Assembly: GCF_008033235.1 (NCBI RefSeq)
Contig: NZ_CP042432.1
Span: forward strand, 186,001 to 250,000
Reading direction: 5' to 3'
From: Anseongella ginsenosidimutans
GTDB lineage: Bacteria; Bacteroidota; Bacteroidia; Sphingobacteriales; Sphingobacteriaceae
Length of the DNA stretch: 64,000 nt
In this document: positions 1-8,091 of the stretch, in pieces
Position numbering within the stretch: the stretch's first letter is position 1
Layout of the letters: the number at the start of each line of letters is the position of its first letter
Position numbers and translations under genes: made by a program
The notes under the pieces: generated by a model
What the model saw: the letters and a program-made list of their open reading frames with translations, nothing else
Databases searched by the model: none
Told to the model about the DNA's origin: nothing

Positions 1-859
1 AAACCACCAGCAGCCCCCAGGGCGCCATGTGCAGCAGGCTTTCGAACGGAAAACGCAGGAAGAAAGAAATACTGTTCCAAACGCTTTTCTCCACTACCGT
101 ACGCTGAATAGACTGATCCCAGAGCGTAGCCACATAGCCGTCCAGGGAATTGGACCGGGAATATACCCAGAAATAGCCCGTAAGCAGCGCGGCCAGGAAC
201 AGGAAGCCGGTAATATGCTGTATGCTGAACAAACGCCTGAATTCCTTTTTGTACGTATAAAATACCAGGAGGGTAATGCCCTGGAAGAGAAAGGAAGGCA
301 GCCCTTTCATCATAAATCCGAGGAAAGTAATGAAATAAGTAAGGAAAAAAAGCAGCCAATATTTCTTTTTTTCATCGAAATAAATAACCGCCATAAAGCC
401 CAGCCAGGTAAGCCAGGAATAAAGCACGTCAATATGCCCGAACAGCGAATCGTAGGTAAGCAGCCTGCCGTTGGTCATCCAGAAAATGGCGGCCAGCGCG
501 GCGATCTCCCGGCCCAGGTAACGTTTACTGAACAAATAAATGCTTGCGCCAAACAAGAACAGGGGGATCATGGCCGGCAGCCTTGTCACGAATTCCGAAA
601 AATTGCCGCCAAGATGATAAGCGGCGGCCAGCACCCAATTGTAAAGCGGCGGCTTATTATAGTAATACGCTCCGCCCAGTGTGGACACAAGGTAGTCGCC
701 GGAAAAGATCATTTCCATGGACACCACCGCCCGCGTAGGCTCGTCCGAATGAAGGGGCAGCAAGCCCAGGTTAATAAAATAAGCGGGTATCAGCAGAGCC
801 ACACAGCAGGCGGCCAGCAATAAAGGGTTTTTCTGCAGATAGCCGGCCAGTTTATTCAT
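1..859 (-). CDS. GT39-type membrane glycosyltransferase, 3' end missing
   Basis: Minus-strand reading frame with no stop from an ATG at 859 down to the window edge, giving 286 visible residues. It begins with a membrane segment (about residues 11-31), then a periplasmic loop with the acidic pair D39-E40 in HSDEPTRA and the motif YNKPPLYNW (67-75). Several hydrophobic segments follow. This is the layout of GT-C glycosyltransferases of the ArnT/PMT (GT39) type, which move a sugar from a polyprenyl-phosphate carrier to lipid or protein outside the cytoplasmic membrane. The acidic pair in the first loop is the known catalytic and metal site of that superfamily. The ATG overlaps the glyQS stop codon (TAATG), so the two are probably translated together. 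The acceptor cannot be inferred and the C-terminal part is outside the window. Confidence 0.8.
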   Translation of the reverse strand, partial: MNKLAGYLQKNPLLLAACCVALLIPAYFINLGLLPLHSDEPTRAVVSMEMIFSGDYLVSTLGGAYYYNKPPLYNWVLAAAYHLGGNFSEFVTRLPAMIPLFLFGASIYLFSKRYLGREIAALAAIFWMTNGRLLTYDSLFGHIDVLYSWLTWLGFMAVIYFDEKKKYWLLFFLTYFITFLGFMMKGLPSFLFQGITLLVFYTYKKEFRRLFSIQHITGFLFLAALLTGYFWVYSRSNSLDGYVATLWDQSIQRTVVEKSVWNSISFFLRFPFESLLHMAPWGLLVV

Positions 860-2304
860 TACTGCAATAGTGTTTTCCAGCTTACCAGCCTGCCGATGAT
901 ATCATGAAGCTGCTGAACGGGTACGCGTTCCTGCTCCATGCTGTCCCGGTGCCGGATCGTTACCGTATCGTTCTCCAGCGATTCATAGTCCACCGTTATG
1001 CAGAAAGGGGTGCCAATGGCATCCTGGCGACGGTAGCGTTTCCCGATGGAATCTTTTTCATCGTACTGCATATTGAAATCCAGCTTAAGGCTATCCATGA
1101 TGGCACGTGCCTTGTCGGGCAGGCCGTCTTTGCGTGTTAGCGGAAGCACGGTGGCCTTGACCGGGGCCAGGGCGGGATGGAATTTCAACACTACCCTGGA
1201 ATCGTTCTCCAGCTGCTCTTCCGTATAGGCATTGCAGAATACCGATAAGAACATGCGGTCAAGGCCAATCGATGTTTCTATCACGTAAGGCACGTAGTTC
1301 TTATTCAGTTCGGGATCAAAATACTGCATTTTCTTCCCGGAGAATTCCTGGTGCTGGCTTAAATCGAAGTCGGTACGGGAATGGATCCCCTCCACTTCCT
1401 TGAACCCGAAGGGAAATTCGTATTCAATATCCACCGCGGCATTGGCATAATGGGCCAGCTTGGCATGATCGTGGTACCTGTACCGGGCCTGGTCCGGGCC
1501 GAGCGCCAGGTGCCACTTCAGGCGGGCTTCTTTCCAATGGGCATACCATTCCAGTTCGGTGCCGGGACGAACAAAAAACTGCATTTCCATTTGTTCGAAT
1601 TCCCGCATGCGCATAATGAACTGCCGGGCGATCACTTCGTTCCGGAAGGCTTTGCCTATCTGGGCGATCCCGAAAGGGATCTTCATGCGGCCCGTCTTCT
1701 GCACGTTCAGGAAATTCACGAAGATACCCTGGGCCGTTTCGGGCCGCAGGTAAACCACATCATTTTCGCCGGCCGTAGCGCCCATGCGCGTGGAGAACAT
1801 CAGGTTGAACTGCCGGACGTCCGTCCAGTTACGCGTCCCGGAGACGGGACAGGCAATCTCATGTTCCTCGATCAGCTGCTTAAGCCCGGAAAGGTTGTCG
1901 GCTTTCAGAAAGCCTTCCATCTGCTCCCGGAGCTGCGCGGCTTTTTCGGTCTTGCCTTCTTTTTCGTATTTGGCAATCCGGTCTTCCAGCAGGTTATCAG
2001 CACGGTAGCGCTTTTTAGAATCCTTGTTATCGATCATGGGGTCGTTAAACCCGTCCACATGGCCGGAAGCTTTCCAAATTTCGGGATGCATGAAAATAGC
2101 CGAATCGATACCGGTAATATTTTCATTCATCTGCACCATGGCCTTCCACCAGTAGGTTTTTATATTGTTTTTGAGTTCGGCTCCGTATTGCCCGTAATCG
2201 TATACAGCGCCTAAGCCATCATAGATCTCACTCGAAGGAAAAACAAAGCCGTATTCCTTTGAATGTGCAATTATATTCTTAAAAAGCTGTTCCTTGTTCT
2301 GCAT
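859..2304 (-). CDS. glyQS: glycine--tRNA ligase, single-chain class II type
   Basis: Charges tRNA-Gly with glycine in the cytoplasm. The 481-residue protein is the homodimeric (eukaryote/archaea-like) form, not the alpha2beta2 enzyme. Class II motifs are visible: the ATP-binding part around YLRPETAQGIF, motif 2 at FRNEVIARQF, and motif 3 near ETSIGLDR, where the arginine contacts ATP. The N-terminus (MQNKEQLFKNII) and length fit the family. A TATCTTTG box lies only four bases before the ATG. The glycosyltransferase gene overlaps the stop codon by one base. The two genes have no obvious functional link, so the overlap is probably operon packing. Confidence 0.97.
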   Translation of the reverse strand: MQNKEQLFKNIIAHSKEYGFVFPSSEIYDGLGAVYDYGQYGAELKNNIKTYWWKAMVQMNENITGIDSAIFMHPEIWKASGHVDGFNDPMIDNKDSKKRYRADNLLEDRIAKYEKEGKTEKAAQLREQMEGFLKADNLSGLKQLIEEHEIACPVSGTRNWTDVRQFNLMFSTRMGATAGENDVVYLRPETAQGIFVNFLNVQKTGRMKIPFGIAQIGKAFRNEVIARQFIMRMREFEQMEMQFFVRPGTELEWYAHWKEARLKWHLALGPDQARYRYHDHAKLAHYANAAVDIEYEFPFGFKEVEGIHSRTDFDLSQHQEFSGKKMQYFDPELNKNYVPYVIETSIGLDRMFLSVFCNAYTEEQLENDSRVVLKFHPALAPVKATVLPLTRKDGLPDKARAIMDSLKLDFNMQYDEKDSIGKRYRRQDAIGTPFCITVDYESLENDTVTIRHRDSMEQERVPVQQLHDIIGRLVSWKTLLQ

Positions 2305-2308
2305 GCTG

Positions 2309-2316
2309 CAAAGATA
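2309..2316 (-). promoter_or_regulatory. putative -7 promoter box of glyQS
   Basis: TATCTTTG on the minus strand matches the Bacteroidota -7 consensus TAnnTTTG. Only four bases separate it from the ATG, so the transcript would start at or very near the start codon. No convincing -33 TTG was found. Inferred from sequence only. Confidence 0.4.
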
Positions 2317-2382
2317 TTTTTATTTTTGGAATTGCCTTGCCCGTACGCTGTATATTGCGTCGCCGGACGGGCGTTGTAAAAC

Positions 2383-3078
2383 ATGATAGAAGTTCAGGAA
2401 CTCACAAAAAGGTACGGGAAGCAACTGGCGGTGGACCACATCAGTTTCGGGGCCTCCGGAGGCAGCGTAGTGGGCCTGCTTGGGCCTAACGGCGCCGGCA
2501 AGTCAACGACCATGCGGATGCTGGCGGGCTATATCCCTCCGAGTTCCGGGACAGCCAAAATAAACGGGTATGACGTGGTAAGACAATCCATGCTGGCCCG
2601 GAAAAGCACGGGGTACCTGCCGGAAAACAATCCCCTGTACCCGCATATGTATGTGAGGGAATACCTTGGCTTTATGGGCGCCCTCCACGGAATGAACAGG
2701 AAGAAGCAGCGTATTGAAGAGGTTATCGGCCTGACAGGCCTGGGGCCCGAAAGCCATAAAAAGCTGGGACAGTTATCCAAGGGCTACCGGCAGCGCGCCG
2801 GCCTGGCGCAAGCCCTCCTTCATGATCCGCCGGTGCTGATCCTGGACGAGCCTACTTCAGGGCTTGACCCGAACCAGCTGTCGGGCATGCGGCAGCTGAT
2901 CAGGGACCTTGGAAGGGAAAAAACGGTGATCCTTTCCACGCATATCATGCAGGAGGTGGAATTGCTCTGCAAAGACGTGCTTATTATTAATAAGGGAAAA
3001 ATAGTAGCGGATGATGAACTGAAGGCGCTGACCGCAGTGCGCAGCCTGGAAGAAGTATTCAGGGAACTGACCCGCTAG
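2383..3078 (+). CDS. gldA: GldA-type ABC transporter ATP-binding protein, short form
   Basis: ATPase subunit of the gliding-associated ABC transporter, which would energise the GldF/GldG membrane parts. Walker A GPNGAGKST is at 34-42, the signature LSKGYRQR at 131-138, Walker B VLILDEP at 151-157 and the switch histidine at 187. The region ENNPLYPHMYVREYLGF and the ending LEEVFRELT are characteristic of GldA. From memory of the family, GldA is usually about 300 residues, with 60-70 residues between the nucleotide-binding domain and that terminal motif. Here (231 residues) VADDELKAL runs almost directly into the terminal motif, so this accessory segment seems to be missing. gldF follows after 127 bases. 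The protein may serve a related export role rather than gliding; no other gld genes are in the window. Confidence 0.88.
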   Translation: MIEVQELTKRYGKQLAVDHISFGASGGSVVGLLGPNGAGKSTTMRMLAGYIPPSSGTAKINGYDVVRQSMLARKSTGYLPENNPLYPHMYVREYLGFMGALHGMNRKKQRIEEVIGLTGLGPESHKKLGQLSKGYRQRAGLAQALLHDPPVLILDEPTSGLDPNQLSGMRQLIRDLGREKTVILSTHIMQEVELLCKDVLIINKGKIVADDELKALTAVRSLEEVFRELTR

Positions 3079-3104
3079 CCGGAGAAACCCGCTAGCCTGA
3101 GAAA
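3071..3104 (+). repeat. 17-bp tandem duplication over the gldA stop codon
   Basis: Two adjacent 17-base copies, 3071-3087 and 3088-3104, differ at one base. The first copy contains the gldA TAG stop. It looks like a local slippage duplication. Confidence 0.7.
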
Positions 3105-3205
3105 TCCGTTGCGGAACGGCGTAACAGCAGCCCGGCAAAAATTGAGCGACAACAACAGGCAGGGAAAAGCCCCGGAAGCGAATCCGGAAATTTAATTTAA
3201 CTGAT

Positions 3206-3940
3206 TTGAAGGTACTGGCAATTCTGCGTAAGGAAATAAACGAGTTTTTCAGCTCGTTAACCGCCTATATTACCGTTTCTTTGTTCCTGGTTACTATGGG
3301 CCTCTTCCTTTGGGTATTCCCGGATACCAGCATCCTGGAATATGGCTATGCTTCGCTGGAAAGCCTCTTTTCGGTAGCTCCCTGGGTTTTTATTTTCCTT
3401 CTGCCCGCCATTACCATGCGCTTTTTCGCGGAAGAGAAAAGAATGGGTACGTATGAGCTACTGGCCACCGCGCCGGTAAGCCATTGGCAGGTTATCCTGG
3501 GAAAATTCCTGGCCGGGATCCTGCTGATCCTTTTCTGCCTGCTTCCTACCCTGGTCTATTATTACACAGTATACCAGCTGGGGGCCGTAAAAGGCAATCT
3601 GGATTCCGGCGCCATTGCCGGCTCCTATATTGGATTATTATTGCTGGGAACAGCCTTTTGCGCCATCGGGCTGTTTGCGTCCACCCTGAGCAGCAACCAG
3701 GTAGTCGCCTTTCTGCTGGCCGTTTTCCTTTGCTTTTTTTCCTGGTCCGGCTTTGATTCCATCAGCCGCATGACTTCCCTGGGGGCGATCGACTTTTTCC
3801 TGGTGCAGCTGGGCATGTACGAACATTACCAGTCCCTTAGCCGCGGCGTCGTGGACACGAGGGACCTGGCGTACTTCGGCAGCTTCACCTTGTTTTTCCT
3901 GCTGCTTGCAAAATTAAGGCTGGAGGGAAGAAAATGGTAA
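3206..3940 (+). CDS. gldF: GldF-type ABC transporter permease
   Basis: Integral membrane permease of the GldAFG transporter. The 244-residue protein has about six hydrophobic segments, opening with a short cytoplasmic stretch (MKVLAILRKEINEFF) typical of ABC-2 permeases. RFFAEEKRMGTYELL (about residues 73-87) is the cytoplasmic coupling motif of this family. The start used is TTG at 3206, because the family N-terminus begins exactly there and no ATG precedes it nearby. Its last seven bases overlap gldG, which supports translational coupling and assembly of the two membrane parts. Confidence 0.9.
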   Translation: MKVLAILRKEINEFFSSLTAYITVSLFLVTMGLFLWVFPDTSILEYGYASLESLFSVAPWVFIFLLPAITMRFFAEEKRMGTYELLATAPVSHWQVILGKFLAGILLILFCLLPTLVYYYTVYQLGAVKGNLDSGAIAGSYIGLLLLGTAFCAIGLFASTLSSNQVVAFLLAVFLCFFSWSGFDSISRMTSLGAIDFFLVQLGMYEHYQSLSRGVVDTRDLAYFGSFTLFFLLLAKLRLEGRKW

Positions 3941-5610
3941 AGCGTTCATTAAGGAACCTGCTGCTATGGACAATTTTGCTTATTGCGGGCAATATTATCC
4001 TTTTCCGGAATTTCACCCGGTTTGATCTTACTGCGGACAAAAGGCATACACTTTCGGAGACCACCAGGCAGCTGCTTGGAAAACTGGAAGGTCCGCTGGT
4101 TATCAGGGTATTCCTGGAAGGCGATCTCCGTACGGATATCAAAAGGCTGCAGTCCGCGGCGTCGGATCTCCTGGATGAATACGGGGCCTGGGCCGGAGGG
4201 AACCTGCATGTGGAATTCATTGATCCGCTGGAAACCGCGGACGGTGGGGAAGGAAACGCTGCTTATGAGGAGTTAGCAGAGGCAGGGCTGGAACCGACAA
4301 GCCTGAATATCCGCCGGGAAGAGGGAACGCTGCAAAAGATCATTTTTCCGGGCGCTTTACTGTATTACCAGGGAAAACAGCTGCCTGTGAACTTCCTGGG
4401 TACGCATTTCCAGACCCGCTCTTCCGCGGAAAGCATTCATATCGCCATTCAAAACCTGGAATTCCATTTCAGCAATGCCATTGAAAAGCTGCTCAGCGGC
4501 GAAAGAGAGAAACTGGGCTTTTTAAGCGGGCATGGCGAACTGGACGGCAGGCGCATCATTGATATAACCGGCACGCTCAACCGGGCTTATGACGTAAAGC
4601 AGGTTAACCTGAAAGAAGAATCGCTTTCCGGCCTGGACACCTATGCCGCGCTGATCCTCGCCAAGCCGCTGGAGGCATTTTCCGAAAGTGAAAAATACAA
4701 ACTGGACCAATACCTTATGCACGGCGGCAACCTGCTGATCTTCATTGACCAGTTCAATGCCAGTCTTGACAGCATGCGGGCAAGGGGAAATATGCTGGCC
4801 CTGCCGCTGGACCTGAACCTGGACGACCTGTTCTTCCGATACGGCTTCAGGATCAATTACGACCTGGTCAGGGACATGAATTGCGCACCCATCCCGGTAG
4901 TGCTGCAAACAGGCGCGCAGGGGAATCAGCAGCTGATGCCCTGGGTATATTTCCCCCTGATCTTTCCCCGCTCGCCACATCCGGTGGTCCGCAATATAGA
5001 CCCCATCCGGCTGCAGTTTGCCAGTTCCATAGATACCATTGCAAGCGAAGGGGTCAGGAAAACCATCCTGCTGAAAACCTCTCCCTATACGCAGAAGGCC
5101 GCGGCGCCGGTTTATCTTTCTCTGGAAGCAATACAGGAAGCAGCCGATCCTAAGGCTTTTAACAGCGGGGAGGTACCGGTGGGAGTGTTGCTGGAAGGCA
5201 CCTTCACTTCCGCTTTTACTAACCGTGGACGGGAACTATTTGACCAAAGCCTGCCCTTCCGGGAAAAAAGCAGGGAAGCCAGGATCATTGCCATAGCCGA
5301 CGGAGACCTCCCGGCTAATGAAATAAGCGCCATAGACGATAGTTATTTCCCCCTGGGCTATGATAAATATACCCGGCAGACCTTCGGCAACAAGACCTTT
5401 GTACAGAACTGCGTGGATTACCTGAGCGGAAAAGCGGAACTCCTGCAGCTGCGCCGCAAGGAAATGGGACTGCGGATGCTGGACCGGCAGCAGGCGGCTG
5501 TGGAAAGCATGCGATGGAAACTGATCAATACCGCGCTGCCCGTCGGGCTGGTACTCCTGTTCAGTTTAACTTACAATTCCTTAAGGAAACAAAAATATGG
5601 CCGCCGCTGA
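3934..5610 (+). CDS. gldG: GldG-type ABC transporter auxiliary membrane protein
   Basis: Substrate-side component of the Gld transporter. It is anchored by an N-terminal membrane helix (about residues 9-27) and a C-terminal helix (about 533-549), with a large periplasmic region between. The opening after the first helix, RFDLTADKRHTLSETT, is the hallmark of the GldG/ABC_transp_aux family, and LGFLSGHGELD (about 192-202) starts the second conserved domain. Length (558) is normal. In Flavobacterium johnsoniae, GldF and GldG are required for gliding, but the pair also occurs in non-gliding Bacteroidota, so the role here is uncertain. It overlaps gldF and is followed by dnaN after 47 bases. Confidence 0.92.
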   Translation: MVKRSLRNLLLWTILLIAGNIILFRNFTRFDLTADKRHTLSETTRQLLGKLEGPLVIRVFLEGDLRTDIKRLQSAASDLLDEYGAWAGGNLHVEFIDPLETADGGEGNAAYEELAEAGLEPTSLNIRREEGTLQKIIFPGALLYYQGKQLPVNFLGTHFQTRSSAESIHIAIQNLEFHFSNAIEKLLSGEREKLGFLSGHGELDGRRIIDITGTLNRAYDVKQVNLKEESLSGLDTYAALILAKPLEAFSESEKYKLDQYLMHGGNLLIFIDQFNASLDSMRARGNMLALPLDLNLDDLFFRYGFRINYDLVRDMNCAPIPVVLQTGAQGNQQLMPWVYFPLIFPRSPHPVVRNIDPIRLQFASSIDTIASEGVRKTILLKTSPYTQKAAAPVYLSLEAIQEAADPKAFNSGEVPVGVLLEGTFTSAFTNRGRELFDQSLPFREKSREARIIAIADGDLPANEISAIDDSYFPLGYDKYTRQTFGNKTFVQNCVDYLSGKAELLQLRRKEMGLRMLDRQQAAVESMRWKLINTALPVGLVLLFSLTYNSLRKQKYGRR

Positions 5611-5618
5611 ATTTCTTA

Positions 5619-5626
5619 TAAATTTG
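5619..5626 (+). promoter_or_regulatory. putative -7 promoter box of dnaN
   Basis: TAAATTTG matches TAnnTTTG, 31 bases before the dnaN ATG and just after the gldG stop. It would give dnaN its own transcript. No clear -33 element was seen. Confidence 0.35.
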
Positions 5627-5657
5627 CCCTATATTTAGCCACTGAAATCCGCAACAT

Positions 5658-6779
5658 ATGAGGTTTATTGTTTCCACATCAGCTTTATTAAAACATCTGC
5701 AGGCCATTAGCGGCGCGCTGAGCAGTAATACCGTTTTACCCATTCTTGAAAACTTTTTATTCGAAATACATGATGGTTCGCTGAGGATCTCTGCTACCGA
5801 TTTGCAGACGTCCATGAGTACCAACCTGCAGGTGGAAGCCAGGGACAGCGGAAAGATCGCGATTCCCTCCCGTATCCTGATTGATACGCTTAAAACCCTC
5901 CCGGAGCAGCCGGTCACCTTTACCATTAATAATGAAACCCACGCCATCGAGATCAGCGCCGGCGAAGGCAAGTACAAACTGGCCGGTGAAGACGGGGATG
6001 ACTTTCCGAAAATTCCCGTTATTGAGAATGCTTCCTCCATCAGCCTGCCTGCCGACGTACTGACCAACGCGATCACCAAAACATTGTTCGCCGTTTCCAA
6101 TGACGAATTACGGCCGAACATGACCGGTGTTTACTGCCAGATGGCCGGCGGAGAAATCATTTTTGTAGCTACCGACGCCCATAAGCTGGTTCGTTACACA
6201 AGAAAGGATGTATCTTCAGAAGCGGCTTCTTCTTTTATTATCCCGAAAAAAGCGCTTACCCTGCTTAAAAACACGCTCCCGGATGATGATTCTACCGTGA
6301 GCATTGACTACAACGCGAGCAATGCCTTTTTCCGGTTCGGGCAGCTTCACCTGATCTGCCGGCTGATAGACGAAAAATATCCGGATTATGAAGCGGTGAT
6401 CCCCGCCAATAATCCCAACAAACTCACCCTTGACCGCAGCCAGTTCCTCAACTGCCTGAAACGGGTGGTGATCTATTCGAATAAAACCACGCACCAGGTG
6501 CGGCTTAAAATATCGGGAAGCGAACTAAGCATTTCCTCGGAAGATCCTGATTTCGCGAACGAGGCTTACGAACGGCTGACCTGCCAGTACGAAGGCGAAG
6601 ACATGGAAATAGGCTTCAACGCCAGGTTCCTGATAGATATGCTGGCTACGCTTGATTCGGATGAAGTCGTGGTGGAAATGTCCACCCCTAACCGCGCCGG
6701 CCTGATCATTCCTACTAACCAGGATGAACAGGAAGATATCCTGATGCTGGTGATGCCGGTGATGCTGAATAATTATTAG
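5658..6779 (+). CDS. dnaN: DNA polymerase III beta subunit (sliding clamp)
   Basis: Ring-forming clamp that tethers the replicative polymerase to DNA. It has 373 residues, the usual length, with three clamp-fold domains. The N-terminus MRFIVSTSALLKHLQAISGAL, the middle segment ELRPNMTGVYCQ and the C-terminal QDEQEDILMLVMPVMLNNY match the family, the last carrying the hydrophobic-cleft partner residues. It is not next to dnaA here, which is common in Bacteroidota. The 540 bases after its stop contain no gene and are full of palindromic repeats. Confidence 0.97.
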   Translation: MRFIVSTSALLKHLQAISGALSSNTVLPILENFLFEIHDGSLRISATDLQTSMSTNLQVEARDSGKIAIPSRILIDTLKTLPEQPVTFTINNETHAIEISAGEGKYKLAGEDGDDFPKIPVIENASSISLPADVLTNAITKTLFAVSNDELRPNMTGVYCQMAGGEIIFVATDAHKLVRYTRKDVSSEAASSFIIPKKALTLLKNTLPDDDSTVSIDYNASNAFFRFGQLHLICRLIDEKYPDYEAVIPANNPNKLTLDRSQFLNCLKRVVIYSNKTTHQVRLKISGSELSISSEDPDFANEAYERLTCQYEGEDMEIGFNARFLIDMLATLDSDEVVVEMSTPNRAGLIIPTNQDEQEDILMLVMPVMLNNY

Positions 6780-6817
6780 TATCCGGCTCTCCGCGACCAG
6801 GGCTTTTTAGAATATCC

Positions 6818-6938
6818 CGCGCGACGCGGATTTTGCTGCGCCCGCGCGCGACGCGGATTTTGCTGCACCCGGACTCGCTCAGGTGATTCTCCGTGCCGGA
6901 GAATCAACATCGCTCGCTCGGGCACAGCAAAATTCCGC
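6818..6938. repeat. imperfect palindromic repeat, copy A
   Basis: The inverted repeat at 6853-6938 has arms of about 41 bases around a four-base loop. The left arm reads GCGGATTTTGCTGCACCC and the right arm ends GGGCACAGCAAAATTCCGC. It is preceded by an extra tandem copy of the outer left-arm segment (CGCGACGCGGATTTTGCTGC at 6820 and again at 6847). The same element occurs in the opposite orientation at 7126-7212 and again at 55398-55507. Its place right after dnaN means it could also act as a transcription terminator or mRNA end stabiliser. Confidence 0.8.
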
Positions 6939-7125
6939 TGGCCAACGCACGACAATGTCACTCTTCACTAGGACTGATAACAGCAACACCTTGATAGTTA
7001 TACAACAATACTTGCGGGGAGTGAGGCTGAAGGTTTTGAAATGCCAGGGCGAGCGATTTTTGATTTTTAGGGCGGGCGCGTGCAGCGAGCAAATTTGATT
7101 GTTTTTTGTGCGGGAGGGGGCCGCA

Positions 7126-7264
7126 AAATTTTGCTGTGCCCGAGCGAGCGATGTTGATTCTTGCGGCCGCCCGCAAGAATCGTTTGAGCGAGTCCGGATA
7201 CAGCAAAATTTCAGAGGCCTGCGGGCAGGAATCGCCTGGCCGAGTCCGGGTACAGCAAAATTCC
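7126..7264. repeat. imperfect palindromic repeat, copy B plus a half copy
   Basis: The inverted repeat at 7126-7212 has arms starting AAATTTTGCTGT and ending ACAGCAAAATTT. The tip TTGCGG/CCGCAA surrounds a four-base loop. Both arms hold GAGCGAG in the same orientation, so the hairpin has an internal loop there. A half copy follows at 7218-7264, ending CGAGTCCGGGTACAGCAAAA. Weaker fragments of the left arm (GCGAGCGATTTTTGATTT and GCAGCGAGCAAATTTGATT) lie at 7049-7100. Nothing protein-coding is apparent between 6780 and 7318. Confidence 0.8.
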
Positions 7265-7318
7265 ACAGGCCTGCGCGCAAAGGCCTGGCAACCTTAGTAA
7301 CACCTGGTATTAAAATCG

Positions 7319-8041
7319 ATGAATACTTACGAGGAACAAGCATTACGGCAGCTGGGGAAATGGCAGGCGGATATGCAGGCGCATCCTTCGTTCACCAGCA
7401 AGGTATCGGGAAATATCCAGGGCCGTATCAACCGGGCCATTCCGGAGAAAGTCCATGAAGTGATCACTACATCTATCAGGCAGATGACCCGGGCGGTATT
7501 TTACGGGGCGGGCTTTGCCAATCCTAAACCGCTCAAAAATGCATCCCTTCGTGTGAGGGAGCATCGCGTACAAGGCAGGATCCGGTTTTACCGGAACGCG
7601 GCAACCGCCGAAGGCGCGCTGACCGGCGCGGGCGGTATCCTGCTGGGCCTGGCCGATTTTCCGCTGTGGCTCGCGCTTAAAATGAAGCTTTTGTTTGAGA
7701 TTTCGGCTTTGTATGGCTTCGATGTGAGCGACTACCGGGAAAGGTTGTACATGCTTCATATCTTCCAGCTTACCTTTTCCAACCAGCAGCAGCGCAACAA
7801 GGTATATGCTACCCTCGCCGACTGGGAGGGCTACCTGCAAAGCCTGCCGCAGGATATCAACGCCTTTGACTGGCGCAGCTTTCAGCAGGACTACCGCGAT
7901 TATATTGACATTGCCAAGCTTATCCAGCTGATCCCGGGAATAGGCGCAGTGGCCGGCGCTTATGTAAATCACCGGCTTACGGAGAAGCTGGGCGACTATG
8001 CCATGAACGCTTACCGCCTTCGGCTTATTCCGAAACAATAA
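7319..8041 (+). CDS. EcsC family protein
   Basis: 240-residue protein of the EcsC family, named after a Bacillus subtilis gene next to an ABC transporter; the biochemical role is not known. The family core is visible: a Gly/Ala-rich, partly hydrophobic helix TGAGGILLGLADFPLWLALKMKLLFEISALYGFDV (about residues 101-135) and a second one, LIQLIPGIGAVAGAYVNH (about 200-217). These are thought to associate with membranes. It starts directly after the repeat-rich region and is followed by the aromatic amino acid hydroxylase after 50 bases on the same strand. No functional link to it is evident. Confidence 0.85.
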   Translation: MNTYEEQALRQLGKWQADMQAHPSFTSKVSGNIQGRINRAIPEKVHEVITTSIRQMTRAVFYGAGFANPKPLKNASLRVREHRVQGRIRFYRNAATAEGALTGAGGILLGLADFPLWLALKMKLLFEISALYGFDVSDYRERLYMLHIFQLTFSNQQQRNKVYATLADWEGYLQSLPQDINAFDWRSFQQDYRDYIDIAKLIQLIPGIGAVAGAYVNHRLTEKLGDYAMNAYRLRLIPKQ

Positions 8042-8091
8042 TTAGAGGCATTGGCAATTTTCCCTATTTTTACATAGCCAAATAACCTTGC

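Noticed and set aside
29-823. 264-codon plus-strand frame at the window start
   Set aside because: It is antisense to the minus-strand GT39-type glycosyltransferase, whose membrane segments and motifs are convincing; the plus-strand translation has no recognisable fold.
1381-2214. 277-codon plus-strand frame
   Set aside because: Antisense shadow of glyQS, a clear essential gene.
6879-7458. Several 70-150-codon frames in the region after dnaN
   Set aside because: They read through palindromic repeats, so they mirror each other on both strands; their translations repeat the same GYSK/QQNFA-type words.
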